Assembly: GCA_963839175.1 (NCBI GenBank)
Contig: CAWIUB010000036.1
Span: 1 to 64,000, forward strand
DNA from: CAWIUB01 sp963839175
GTDB lineage: Bacteria; Actinomycetota; Actinomycetes; Mycobacteriales; Jatrophihabitantaceae
Length of the DNA: 64,000 nt
Direction: 5' to 3'
Shown: in pieces, positions 44,608-52,078 of the stretch
Layout: each line of letters starts with the position of its first letter
How positions within the stretch are numbered: position 1 is the stretch's first letter
Made by a program: the position numbers and the translations under genes
Notes under the pieces: model-generated
The model's database searches: none
What the model was told of the DNA's origin: nothing
Seen by the model: the letters and a program-made list of their open reading frames with translations, nothing else

Positions 44608-44623
44608 CACCTGCGCGCAGGTG
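44608..44623. promoter_or_regulatory. 16-bp perfect palindrome upstream of fba
   Basis: CACCTGCGCGCAGGTG is a perfect palindrome centred about 63 bases before the fba start. The place fits an operator for a dimeric regulator near the -35 region; the regulator is unknown. Confidence 0.5.
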
Positions 44624-44717
44624 GAACTAGTGGGTTCGAGATCGCTCGATTACGGCCTGGCGCTATCCCGTTACCCATCGTGTCGATATGCTCGCGATGT
44701 CAACTTGGAGGGAGGGA

Positions 44718-44757
44718 TGGCACTGCGGTGGTTGCTTCGGCCACCACCGCGGTGCCA
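44718..44757 (-). terminator. Hairpin directly after the TMEM175 gene
   Basis: TGGCACTGCGGTGGT (44718-44732) pairs with ACCACCGCGGTGCCA (44743-44757), 14 of 15 bases, with a 10-base loop, three bases past the stop codon. It probably ends the TMEM175 transcript before fba. Confidence 0.7.
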
Positions 44758-44759
44758 CC

Positions 44760-45371
44760 TCAGGCACCCACGGTCTCGCCGAGATTGAGGCGTCCCCGCA
44801 GGTAGACCGCAGCGACGACCAGGTGCATGCAGAGCACCAGATATGGGCTGACGAACGACAGTGCCACCGCCAGCGCGTACACCGGGGTGCCGACGGCGAA
44901 GCTGCGGACGGAGGCCCGCGCGCGAGTCGGGTCGATGCCTGCGGCCAGCAGCTCGCTGTGGTACGCCGCATGCCGCCAGAACTCCGTCCACAGGATCGCG
45001 TGCAGCAGCATCACCGCGCTGTAGATGGCCGCGGCGAGCTTCGCGGCGTTGCCGTCCTGCAGGTACTCGGCGAACAGCGACGTGGTGAACGGGACGGTGA
45101 CGACCGTCAGCAGCAAGCCGAGGTTCAGCACGAGCAATGTCTTGTCGGCCCGCCCGATCGCGTCCAGGACGGTGTGATGGTTGATCCAGATGACGCCGAT
45201 GACGAAGAAGCTCACCAGGTACGCGGCGTAGCTCGGCCACTGCGCCCACAAGGCTGCGCCCAGCCCGCCCGTCATCGTGTTGCGGTCGGGCACCTTGAGG
45301 TCGAGCACGAGCAAGGTGATCGCGATGGCGAACACCCCGTCGCTGAAGGCCTCCAGGCGGACGGTGCGCAT
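44760..45371 (-). CDS. TMEM175/DUF1211 family potassium-channel-like protein
   Basis: A 203-residue membrane protein with about six TM segments. It begins MRTVRLEAFSDGVFAIAITL, carrying the R-x3-F-S-D motif that marks bacterial TMEM175 potassium channels, which form tetramers of one six-TM repeat. Another typical site is SFFVIGVIWINHHTVLDAI. Start ATG 45371 is fixed by this conserved N-terminus. Ion selectivity is inferred from family. It is divergent from the DedA gene, with 88 bases between. Confidence 0.88.
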   Translation of the reverse strand: MRTVRLEAFSDGVFAIAITLLVLDLKVPDRNTMTGGLGAALWAQWPSYAAYLVSFFVIGVIWINHHTVLDAIGRADKTLLVLNLGLLLTVVTVPFTTSLFAEYLQDGNAAKLAAAIYSAVMLLHAILWTEFWRHAAYHSELLAAGIDPTRARASVRSFAVGTPVYALAVALSFVSPYLVLCMHLVVAAVYLRGRLNLGETVGA

Positions 45372-45459
45372 GCGGTCATCTTGCCCCAGCCGAACGCAGC
45401 CCGGACTTTGCTGAGAGAGAACACCGCGCAGCACCGGGGGGTCCGTAGACTGCGGCCCC

Positions 45460-46134
45460 ATGCACCCGCTCGCCGTCGGCCCGATCGACCCGACGCACCT
45501 GCTCGACTCGTTCGGTCTGATCGGTCTGCTGATCATCCTGTTCGCCGAGTGCGGATTGCTGATCGGCTTCTTCCTGCCCGGTGACACGCTGCTGTTCGCA
45601 GCGGGGCTGCTCCTCGCCACCCACAAGATTCACACGCCGTTGTGGGCCTACCTGGTGCTCGCGCCGCTGGCCGCGATCGCGGGCAACCTGGTCGGCTACT
45701 GGATCGGCTACCGCACCGGGCCCAAGGTCTTCGACCGGCCCAACTCCAGACTGTTCCGGCCGGAGTACGTCGAGCGGTCCGCCCACTTCTTCGAGCGATA
45801 CGGGTCCTGGACGATCGTCCTGGCGCGCTTCGTCCCGATCGTGCGCACCGTCGCGACCGTGATGGCGGGCGTCGGCCGGATGCGTTTCTCGATGTACGCG
45901 CTGTACTCGGCGCTTGGTGGGATCGTCTGGACGGTCGGGGTGATCCTGCTCGGCCATGGGCTCGGGCACATCAACTTCGTGCGTGACACCGTCGCCCCGA
46001 AGATCGACTACATCGTGCTCGCCGCGGTCGCGTTGTCGATGCTTCCGGTGCTGGTCCACTCGCTGCGCGGCCGCCGGACCGACCGGCACGCCCCCGCAGC
46101 GGTCGACGCCAAGGAGCCGGTCAGCCGTTCCTGA
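45460..46134 (+). CDS. DedA-family membrane protein
   Basis: A 224-residue DedA/SNARE-associated (VTT) domain protein. It has GLIGLLIILFAECGLLIGFF then LPGDTLLFAAGLL, the G-x-W/Y-G-Y-R-like GYWIGYRTGPKVFDR, and ARFVPIVRTVATVMAGVGRM with the conserved Arg and Pro-Ile-Val-Arg motif. Members transport undecaprenyl phosphate or other lipids across the membrane; the exact substrate here is unknown. A -10-like TAGACT 14 bases or so before the ATG suggests a short leader. Located near fba as in mycobacteria. Confidence 0.9.
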   Translation: MHPLAVGPIDPTHLLDSFGLIGLLIILFAECGLLIGFFLPGDTLLFAAGLLLATHKIHTPLWAYLVLAPLAAIAGNLVGYWIGYRTGPKVFDRPNSRLFRPEYVERSAHFFERYGSWTIVLARFVPIVRTVATVMAGVGRMRFSMYALYSALGGIVWTVGVILLGHGLGHINFVRDTVAPKIDYIVLAAVALSMLPVLVHSLRGRRTDRHAPAAVDAKEPVSRS

Positions 46135-46226
46135 GCTGCGTGCCTGGCCGGCGTCCAGCGCTGCGTGCACAGGCCCGGACCGTAGCACCGGCTCGACGGC
46201 ATCCCGGTGATCGCTAGCCTCGACAC

Positions 46227-47903
46227 GTGACGAACGCCAAGCGGCTACCCCGATTGCCCAAGGGTGGCATGCGCATCGTGGCCCTCGGCGGCATCGGCGA
46301 GGTCGGGCGCAACATGACGATGTTCGAATTTGCCGGCCGGCTGCTGATCGTCGACTGCGGCATGCTGCTCGGCAAGACGAACTCCCCCGGCGTCGACCTG
46401 ACCCTGCCCGACTGGTCGTACTTCCGCGACCGCCTCGGCGACATCGACGCGATCGTCCTGACCCACGGGCATGAAGACCACATCGGCGCGCTGCCCTACC
46501 TGCTGCGCGAACACGCGGACGTCCCGATCATCGGCTCACGGCTGACACTCGCGCTCGTCGCGGCCAAGCTGGACCGGCACAAGATCCGTCCGGACCTGCG
46601 GCGGGTGCGCGAGGGCGAGACGATGCGCGTTGGCGAGTGGGGGCTGCAGTTCTACGCCGTCAACCACTCGATCCCGGACGCGCTGGCCGTGGCGATCCGG
46701 GCCGGTGGCAACACGATCCTGCATACCGGCGACTTCAAGATGGACCAGACACCGCTGGACGGCCGGTTGACCGACCTGCCCGGCTTCTCCCGGCTCGGCG
46801 ACGACGGTGTCGACCTGCTGCTGTCCGACTCGACGAACGCCGAGGTGCCGGGTTTCATCCCGTCCGAACGCGACGTGGCCAACGTCGTCACCGACGTGGT
46901 CACCAAGGCGCCCGGACGCATCATCGTGGCCTGCTTCGCCTCCCATGTGCACCGGGTGCAGCAGGTGCTCGACGCGGCCGTGGCGAACGGCCGGCACGCG
47001 GCGCTCGTCGGACGATCGATGGTGCGCAACATGCAGATCGCCCGCGACCTCGGCCTGCTGCAGGTGCCCGACGGCGCGCTCATCGACCTGAAGATGGCCG
47101 AGGAGCTGCCGTCGCGCAGGGTCATGTTGATCTCGACAGGCTCGCAGGGTGAGCCGTTGTCGGCGCTGTCTCGGATGGCCAACCGCGAGCACCCGACGGT
47201 ACGCATCGTCGCCGACGACACGATCCTGCTCGCGTCGTCGCTCATCCCGGGTAACGAGAACTCGGTCGGGAACGTGATCAACGGGTTGTCCCGGCTGGGT
47301 GCCACCGTCGTGGACAAGTCGAGGGCGCTGGTGCACGTCTCGGGCCACGCCCCTGCAGGCGAACTGCGCTACCTGCTCAACGCGGTGCGTCCCCGCAATC
47401 ACATGCCGGTGCACGGCGAGTGGCGGCACCTGCGCGCACACGCGCTGATCGCGCGCTCGACGGGCATCCCCGACAAGCGGATCATGCTGGCCGAGGACGG
47501 CACGGTCGTCGATCTAGTCGACGGGGCCGCCTCGATCGTCGGCACGATTCCGGTCGGCTACGTCTATGTCGACGGCCTGGAGGTCGGCGACATCGGTGAC
47601 GCCACCCTGAAGGACCGGCGCATCCTCGGCGAGGAAGGCTTCCTCTCCATCCTCGTCGCCGTAGATGTGCAGGCTGGCAAGGTCGTATTCGGGCCGGAGA
47701 TCACGGCCCGTGGTTTCACCGACGACCCGGCCGGACTCGACCCGATCCGCGCCGAGCTCATCGCCACGGTCGAACGGTCTGTGGCCGACGGGGTGCGCGA
47801 CGCGGACGCGCTCGGGCACATCGTCCGCCGCACCGTCGGCCGCTGGGTCGACCAGACCTACCGCCGCCGTCCCATGCTCATCCCGCTGGTGGTCGAGGTC
47901 TGA
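46227..47903 (+). CDS. rnj: Ribonuclease J
   Basis: A 558-residue metallo-beta-lactamase/beta-CASP nuclease that works as 5'-3' exoribonuclease and endonuclease in mRNA decay and rRNA processing. The metal site is THGHEDHIGALPYL (residues 79-92), with further ligands in LQFYAVNHSIPDAL and ILHTGDFKMDQTP; the beta-CASP and C-terminal domains follow (HVSGHAPAGELRYLLNAVRP, PVHGEWRHLRAHALIA). dapA, its frequent neighbour, is absent; it stands alone between the DedA gene and a DUF559 cassette. Confidence 0.95.
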   Translation: MTNAKRLPRLPKGGMRIVALGGIGEVGRNMTMFEFAGRLLIVDCGMLLGKTNSPGVDLTLPDWSYFRDRLGDIDAIVLTHGHEDHIGALPYLLREHADVPIIGSRLTLALVAAKLDRHKIRPDLRRVREGETMRVGEWGLQFYAVNHSIPDALAVAIRAGGNTILHTGDFKMDQTPLDGRLTDLPGFSRLGDDGVDLLLSDSTNAEVPGFIPSERDVANVVTDVVTKAPGRIIVACFASHVHRVQQVLDAAVANGRHAALVGRSMVRNMQIARDLGLLQVPDGALIDLKMAEELPSRRVMLISTGSQGEPLSALSRMANREHPTVRIVADDTILLASSLIPGNENSVGNVINGLSRLGATVVDKSRALVHVSGHAPAGELRYLLNAVRPRNHMPVHGEWRHLRAHALIARSTGIPDKRIMLAEDGTVVDLVDGAASIVGTIPVGYVYVDGLEVGDIGDATLKDRRILGEEGFLSILVAVDVQAGKVVFGPEITARGFTDDPAGLDPIRAELIATVERSVADGVRDADALGHIVRRTVGRWVDQTYRRRPMLIPLVVEV

Positions 47904-47928
47904 GCGTTGGTGATCCTCTCTCTTCTCC

Positions 47929-47983
47929 TTGATCAAGAGAGCGCCTCGGTCGACTCACGACAGAATCGCTCTCTTGATCAAGC
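47929..47983. repeat. Hairpin B1, upstream boundary of the intact DUF559 cassette
   Basis: A 16-bp perfect stem: CTTGATCAAGAGAGCG (47929-47944) and its reverse complement (47968-47983), 23-base loop. It starts 25 bases after the rnj stop. The inverted form aligns with hairpin B2 at 49154-49206, including parts of the loop. Confidence 0.85.
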
Positions 47984-48052
47984 TGGTTGGCTGCCACCGA
48001 GCGTCGGCGTCCAGATCACTAGGCGTAGACGCCCGCGCTGCTCGCCCTGGGG

Positions 48053-48105
48053 TTATACACAGGCCGTTCTCGGGTCATCCGCAAGTCGTTCTCGTGTTAT
48101 CCACA
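48053..48105 (+). repeat. Three DnaA-box-like iterons at 22-bp period
   Basis: TTATACACA (48053-48061), TCATCCGCA (48075-48083) and TTATCCACA (48097-48105) start exactly 22 bases apart, and the spacers are also related (GTTCTC recurs). The first and third match the DnaA-box consensus TTATNCACA. They lie 51-103 bases before the DUF559 gene start. Confidence 0.75.
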
Positions 48106-48155
48106 AGTAGTTCGGTAGGACTGTCGCAAAACGCTCGATCCGTAAGACTTCGGGT

Positions 48156-49157
48156 ATGCGCGAGACCGAGCTGCCGAGAGTCCTGAACCCGGTAGCCGCA
48201 GCGGTCTTTGGGGTGACGACGTCCTACACGCGGACCCAACTTCGCCATGGACGCTGGCGGCGTCTGGCAACCGGCGTCGTGTTGACCCGGCCGGATGAGC
48301 CGACCCGGGCCGACTGGGCCGAAACCGGCCTCTGGCTCGGCGGCCCGGGAGCGGCGCTGACCGGCTGGGATGCGCTGCGGCTGCGCCGTATCGGCTCGGC
48401 ACAGCCGCTGCATTCTCTGGTGCTCGTACTCGTCCCACGCGGTCACAATCGCACTGTCGGTGGCGTGCACCTGCGCCCAACGCGACGGCCCTATTCCAGC
48501 TGGACGACGTCGGTCGAAGATCCGACCTTGGCCCTCGCATCGGTCGTGCCGGTGGCACGTGCGGTCGCCGATACAGCGCTGGCGTGCCGATCGCTATCGA
48601 CCGTCCGAGCATTGGTCGCTGCCGCGATACAGCGCCGGGCTTGCACGCTCGAGCGGCTCGCCACTGAGGTCGGTAGCTGCCCGCGCAACGGCAGCGCCCA
48701 CCTGCGCACGGCCGTCGCCGATGTGCTCGCAGGCGCCCGATCCGCTGCCGAGGCCTCAGCGGCCGATCGGCTGCGGCGCGCGCGGCTGCCTGAATTCGAG
48801 ATGAACGTTCCGCTGCTGTCCGCCAACGGACGAGTGATTGCCGTGCTGGACTTCCTCTGGCGAGGTCTGCTCGCCGTGCTCGAGATCGACAGTAGGGAAT
48901 TTCACTTCCGCGAGGCTGATTGGAAAGCGACCAGCGCGCGACACAACCTCCTGACCCGGCTTGGGCTTGCGGTGATCCATTACCCACCATCCCAAACGTC
49001 CTCGCCTAGGTGGACGGACGAGGTCCAGGAATGGTTGCGCAACCGCGCCGCCGAGCTGCGGACGCCGTACCGCGCAGCCACTCCCACGGGCGAGGGGTCG
49101 CCGCTGCGACTGCCGCTTGTCCGGCAGCAGCTGCCTCAATGGCCCGGTCCGGCGTGA
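48156..49157 (+). CDS. DUF559 protein with AbiEi-like N-terminal region
   Basis: A 333-residue intact protein. The N-terminal region (AAAVFGVTTSYTRTQLRHGR, then WRRLATGVVLT) resembles the winged-helix domain of type IV AbiEi antitoxins. A middle helical part follows. The C-terminal DUF559 domain (VIAVLDFLWRGLLAVLEIDS, then READWKATSARHNLLTRLGL) is a Vsr-like PD-(D/E)XK fold with D and E-x-D residues in place, so nuclease activity is possible. No partner toxin is adjacent, so a toxin-antitoxin role is not supported. The TGA stop lies inside hairpin B2. Such genes are often present in many copies in actinobacteria; function unknown. Confidence 0.75.
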   Translation: MRETELPRVLNPVAAAVFGVTTSYTRTQLRHGRWRRLATGVVLTRPDEPTRADWAETGLWLGGPGAALTGWDALRLRRIGSAQPLHSLVLVLVPRGHNRTVGGVHLRPTRRPYSSWTTSVEDPTLALASVVPVARAVADTALACRSLSTVRALVAAAIQRRACTLERLATEVGSCPRNGSAHLRTAVADVLAGARSAAEASAADRLRRARLPEFEMNVPLLSANGRVIAVLDFLWRGLLAVLEIDSREFHFREADWKATSARHNLLTRLGLAVIHYPPSQTSSPRWTDEVQEWLRNRAAELRTPYRAATPTGEGSPLRLPLVRQQLPQWPGPA

Positions 49158-49206
49158 TCAAGAGAGCAGTTCAGCCGCTGATCGACTCGAACGCTCTCTT
49201 GATCTT
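49154..49206. repeat. Hairpin B2, downstream boundary of the intact DUF559 cassette
   Basis: GATCAAGAGAGC (49156-49167) and GCTCTCTTGATC (49193-49204) form a perfect 12-bp stem with a 25-base loop. The stem sequence is the same as in B1. The gene's stop codon is within its first bases. Confidence 0.85.
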
Positions 49207-49292
49207 GAGTGTGCAAGGGTTGCGTCCATCGGGTACGAGCGCGGCGCGGGTCCGCTCCGCGCGCACAACCCGACGGGCAATATGGAGGCATG

Positions 49293-50162
49293 ATGCTCAG
49301 CGCCCGGGTTCGTCCGGCGACGATCTCGCCGCCGCGGCGGGTGCCGGGGAGCATCGCCCGCCCGCGCTATGTCGATAGCGCTGGCGCCGCGGACCTGGAC
49401 GACCCGATGGTCAAGGACGCCGACACGATCGCGCGTATGCGCATTGCCGGACGGATCGCGGCGGACGCCTTGGCCGAAGTAGGCCAGCACGTCGCTCCCG
49501 GCGTCACCACCGACGAGCTCGACCGGATCGGCCACGAGTACCTGATCGACCACGGGGCCTACCCGTCCACGCTCGGCTACAAGGGCTTCCCGAAGTCGCT
49601 GTGCAGCTCGGTCAACGAGGTCATCTGCCACGGCATCCCCGATTCCCGCCCGCTCAACGACGGCGACATCGTCAAGATCGACATCACGGCGTACGTCGGC
49701 GGCGTGCACGGCGACACCTGCGCGACGTTCTACGCAGGCGACGTCGCGTCCGAGGTTCGCGACCTCGGCGAACGCAGCCGGGAGGCGATGATGCGCGGCA
49801 TCCGCGCCGTGCAGCCGGGACGTCCGATCAACGTGATCGGCCGGGTGATCGAGTCCTACGCCCGGCGATTCGGCTACGGCGTGGTGCGCGACTACACCGG
49901 GCACGGCGTCGGCCCGAGCTTCCACACGAGGCCGACGATCCTGCATTACGACGAACCGCGCGCCACCACACTGCTCGAGCCGGGCATGACGTTCACCATC
50001 GAGCCGATGATCACCCTCGGCGGGATCGACTGGTACATGTGGGACGACGGGTGGACCGTGCTGACCCGGGACGGCTCCTGGGTCGCCCAGTGGGAGCACA
50101 CCGTCGCCGTCACCGACGACGGCGCCGAGATCCTCACCCTGCCCGGCGACGCGACACGATGA
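49293..50162 (+). CDS. map: Methionine aminopeptidase type I
   Basis: About 289 residues. Map removes the N-terminal Met from new proteins. The five metal ligands are in place: Asp in GDIVKIDITAYVGG, Asp in GVHGDTCATFYAG, His in YTGHGVGPSFHTRP, Glu in MTFTIEPMITLGG and Glu in AQWEHTVAVT. The N-terminal extension with SPPRRVPGSIARPRYV is the kind seen in actinobacterial long-form Map proteins that may contact the ribosome or partners. Two ATGs are adjacent (49290, 49293); GGAGG placement favours the second. Confidence 0.93.
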   Translation: MLSARVRPATISPPRRVPGSIARPRYVDSAGAADLDDPMVKDADTIARMRIAGRIAADALAEVGQHVAPGVTTDELDRIGHEYLIDHGAYPSTLGYKGFPKSLCSSVNEVICHGIPDSRPLNDGDIVKIDITAYVGGVHGDTCATFYAGDVASEVRDLGERSREAMMRGIRAVQPGRPINVIGRVIESYARRFGYGVVRDYTGHGVGPSFHTRPTILHYDEPRATTLLEPGMTFTIEPMITLGGIDWYMWDDGWTVLTRDGSWVAQWEHTVAVTDDGAEILTLPGDATR

Positions 50163-50215
50163 GGAAGTATCGGCAAATCTGCGAGATCCGTTAGAGAGCC
50201 GGATACAGTCCGATC

Positions 50216-51403
50216 GTGGACCCGGTGCGCAACCCGTACGCGCCCGGCGCCGGGCAGCGTCCGCCCGAGCTCGCCGGCCGCGATGCGGAACTTGCCTCGT
50301 TCGGCGTGCTGCTCGAACGGGTATCCCGCGGCCGCCCCGAGCGTTCCGCGGTACTGACTGGGCTGCGCGGCGTCGGCAAGACCGTGCTGCTCAACGCCCT
50401 GCGCAGCGCGGCAGTCCGGCGCGGGTGGGGTACCGGCAAGCTCGAGGCGCGCCCCGACCAGTCGCTGCGGCAGCCGCTTGCCGGCGCCCTGCATCTGGCC
50501 GTGCGTGAGCTGGCCAGTCCGAACGCGGACGAGGCTCGGCACGTCCTCGGTGTGCTCAAGGCGTTCGCCCAGAAGCGGCCGGGCGGCAAACCCGGCCAGC
50601 CCGGTCCCCGCTGGCAGCCGGGCATCGACGTGCCTGCCGTTACTGGACGGGCCGACTCCGGTGACATGGAGATCGACCTGGTCGAGCTCTTCGCCGACCT
50701 CGGGGGGCTTGCGGCGGACACCGGAAAGGGCATCGCCCTGTTTGTCGACGAGATGCAAGACGTCGGCCCGGCGGACATCTCGGCGCTCTGCGCGGCCTGC
50801 CACGAGGTGTCGCAACGGGGGCTGCCGCTGATCGTCGTGGGTGCTGGGTTGCCGCACCTGCCTGCAGTGCTGTCGGCGAGCAAGTCCTACAGCGAGCGGC
50901 TGTTCCGCTACTCGCGCATCGATCGGCTCGACCGACTCTCGGCCGACGCGGCCATACGCGTCCCGGCTCGCGACGAGGGCGCCGACTTCGCCGACGATGC
51001 CCTTGCGGCGATGTACCAGGTGACGGGCGGCTACCCCTACTTCGTCCAGGCATACGGCAAGGTCGTGTGGGACATGGCGCCGGTATCACCGGTAACGGTC
51101 GCCGACGTGCAGGTCGCCTCGCCCGAGGCGGAGGCCGAGCTTGCCGTCGGCTTCTTCGGATCCCGCTACGAACGGGCAACCCCGGCCGAGCGCGAGTACC
51201 TGCGGGCGATGGCCGAGGTGGACGGCTCAGCCGACGACGTCGCCACGTCGGCGGTGGCCGCGGCGCTGGGCCGAAACCCCCAGGCGCTGTCGCCGGCGCG
51301 CGACTCGCTGCTGAAGAAGGGGCTGGTCTACTCCGGCCAGCGCGGCCGGATCGCCTTCACGGTGCCGCATTTCGGCAAATACCTGCGACAGCAGGAAATG
51401 TAA
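50216..51403 (+). CDS. AAA/ORC-like ATP-binding protein
   Basis: A 395-residue soluble ATPase. Walker A is GLRGVGKT (residues 49-56), Walker B is GIALFVDEMQDVGP, and a sensor-like segment LPLIVVGAGLPHLP follows. The C-terminal third (TPAEREYLRAMAEVDGS, then GRIAFTVPHFGKYLRQ) looks like a winged helix. This fits the AAA_16/STAND-like ATPases that act alone in many actinobacteria; no nuclease or sensor domain is fused and the role is unknown. The start is a GTG 53 bases after map. Convergent with vapBC. Confidence 0.78.
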   Translation: MDPVRNPYAPGAGQRPPELAGRDAELASFGVLLERVSRGRPERSAVLTGLRGVGKTVLLNALRSAAVRRGWGTGKLEARPDQSLRQPLAGALHLAVRELASPNADEARHVLGVLKAFAQKRPGGKPGQPGPRWQPGIDVPAVTGRADSGDMEIDLVELFADLGGLAADTGKGIALFVDEMQDVGPADISALCAACHEVSQRGLPLIVVGAGLPHLPAVLSASKSYSERLFRYSRIDRLDRLSADAAIRVPARDEGADFADDALAAMYQVTGGYPYFVQAYGKVVWDMAPVSPVTVADVQVASPEAEAELAVGFFGSRYERATPAEREYLRAMAEVDGSADDVATSAVAAALGRNPQALSPARDSLLKKGLVYSGQRGRIAFTVPHFGKYLRQQEM

Positions 51404-51425
51404 TGGGCTGCGTACCCAGGAGTGA

Positions 51426-51818
51426 TCAGGCGACCTGTAGATCGGACACGTCGGCGATCCGGTCGAAGTCAATGTCGTCGTGCAGCAGCGGCACCTGTTC
51501 GCGAATGCACACCGCGGCGATCAGACAGTCGGTTGTGTTGCGGATCGTGTGACCGGCGCGCCGAGCGCGCCGATAGAGATCCGCTGCGCGCTCGAAGTCG
51601 CCAAGTTCGCGAAGCCGCAACATAGTCGTTTGCTCCAGCCGCCGCTGAGTCCTCGAGACCTCGCGGGCCGTCTGAGCACCCTTCAGCAGCTCCGTATAGA
51701 TCACGTCCGTAATGGCGATCCGCTGCCCGCGGCGCAGCAGCGCGGCCAGTCGCTGGTCCTGTGTGGTGCCGCGTGCCCGCAGCAGATTGATCCACACGCT
51801 GGAGTCAACGGTGATCAC
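51426..51818 (-). CDS. vapC: VapC-type PIN-domain toxin
   Basis: A 130-residue PIN-domain ribonuclease. Acidic active-site residues can be seen: Asp in MITVDSSVWINLL, Glu in DVIYTELLKGAQT, and the Asp pair in NTTDCLIAAVC and LLHDDIDFDRIA. VapC toxins cut tRNA or rRNA when freed from VapB. The start overlaps the vapB stop (51815-51818), the usual coupled arrangement. Confidence 0.9.
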   Translation of the reverse strand: MITVDSSVWINLLRARGTTQDQRLAALLRRGQRIAITDVIYTELLKGAQTAREVSRTQRRLEQTTMLRLRELGDFERAADLYRRARRAGHTIRNTTDCLIAAVCIREQVPLLHDDIDFDRIADVSDLQVA

Positions 51819-52036
51819 GCTGACTGCGCCGGAGGACGGACCCGCTGAGAGGGCACGATGCCGGGCCGGACGTCTTCTGGGTCGATGTCCATACGCCAGT
51901 CGGCGAGCTCGCGCATGGCCTGACGGCGGATCAGCTCGCGCAGCGCATATTCGACGGTCGACTTCTTGGTCTTGGTGCCGGCGATCTCCGCGGCACGGGC
52001 GAGCAGCTCGTCGTCCAGGTCGATGTTGGTCCGCAT
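51815..52036 (-). CDS. vapB: VapB-type antitoxin
   Basis: A 73-residue protein that starts MRTNIDLDDELLARAAEIAG, a ribbon-helix-helix antitoxin N-terminus of the DUF2191/VapB class. The segment KKSTVEYALRELIRRQAMRE and the acidic tail should wrap the VapC toxin. ATG 52036 sits in a 12-bp palindrome. VapB normally represses its own promoter, and an inverted repeat lies upstream. Confidence 0.88.
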   Translation of the reverse strand: MRTNIDLDDELLARAAEIAGTKTKKSTVEYALRELIRRQAMRELADWRMDIDPEDVRPGIVPSQRVRPPAQSA

Positions 52037-52078
52037 GGCGCCATGGTATACACCCAATCCGACAGATTCATGTGTATA
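52034..52078. promoter_or_regulatory. vapBC operator region
   Basis: CATGGCGCCATG (52034-52045) is a perfect palindrome over the vapB start codon. TATACAC (52047-52053) and GTGTATA (52072-52078) form an inverted repeat with an 18-base spacer across the probable promoter. The outer half overlaps the 3' end of the trmH-family gene. Confidence 0.6.

Noticed and set aside
48053..48105. DnaA-box-like iterons as a replication origin
   Set aside because: Only three boxes, no AT-rich unwinding element and no dnaA or dnaN nearby; chromosomal origin not supported.
48156..49157. DUF559 gene as part of a type IV AbiEi/AbiEii toxin-antitoxin pair
   Set aside because: No AbiEii-like nucleotidyltransferase gene is next to it; neighbours are rnj and map.
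50216..51403. AAA ATPase plus vapBC as a defence island
   Set aside because: The genes are convergent and have no shared unit; no nuclease, reverse transcriptase or other defence partner is present.
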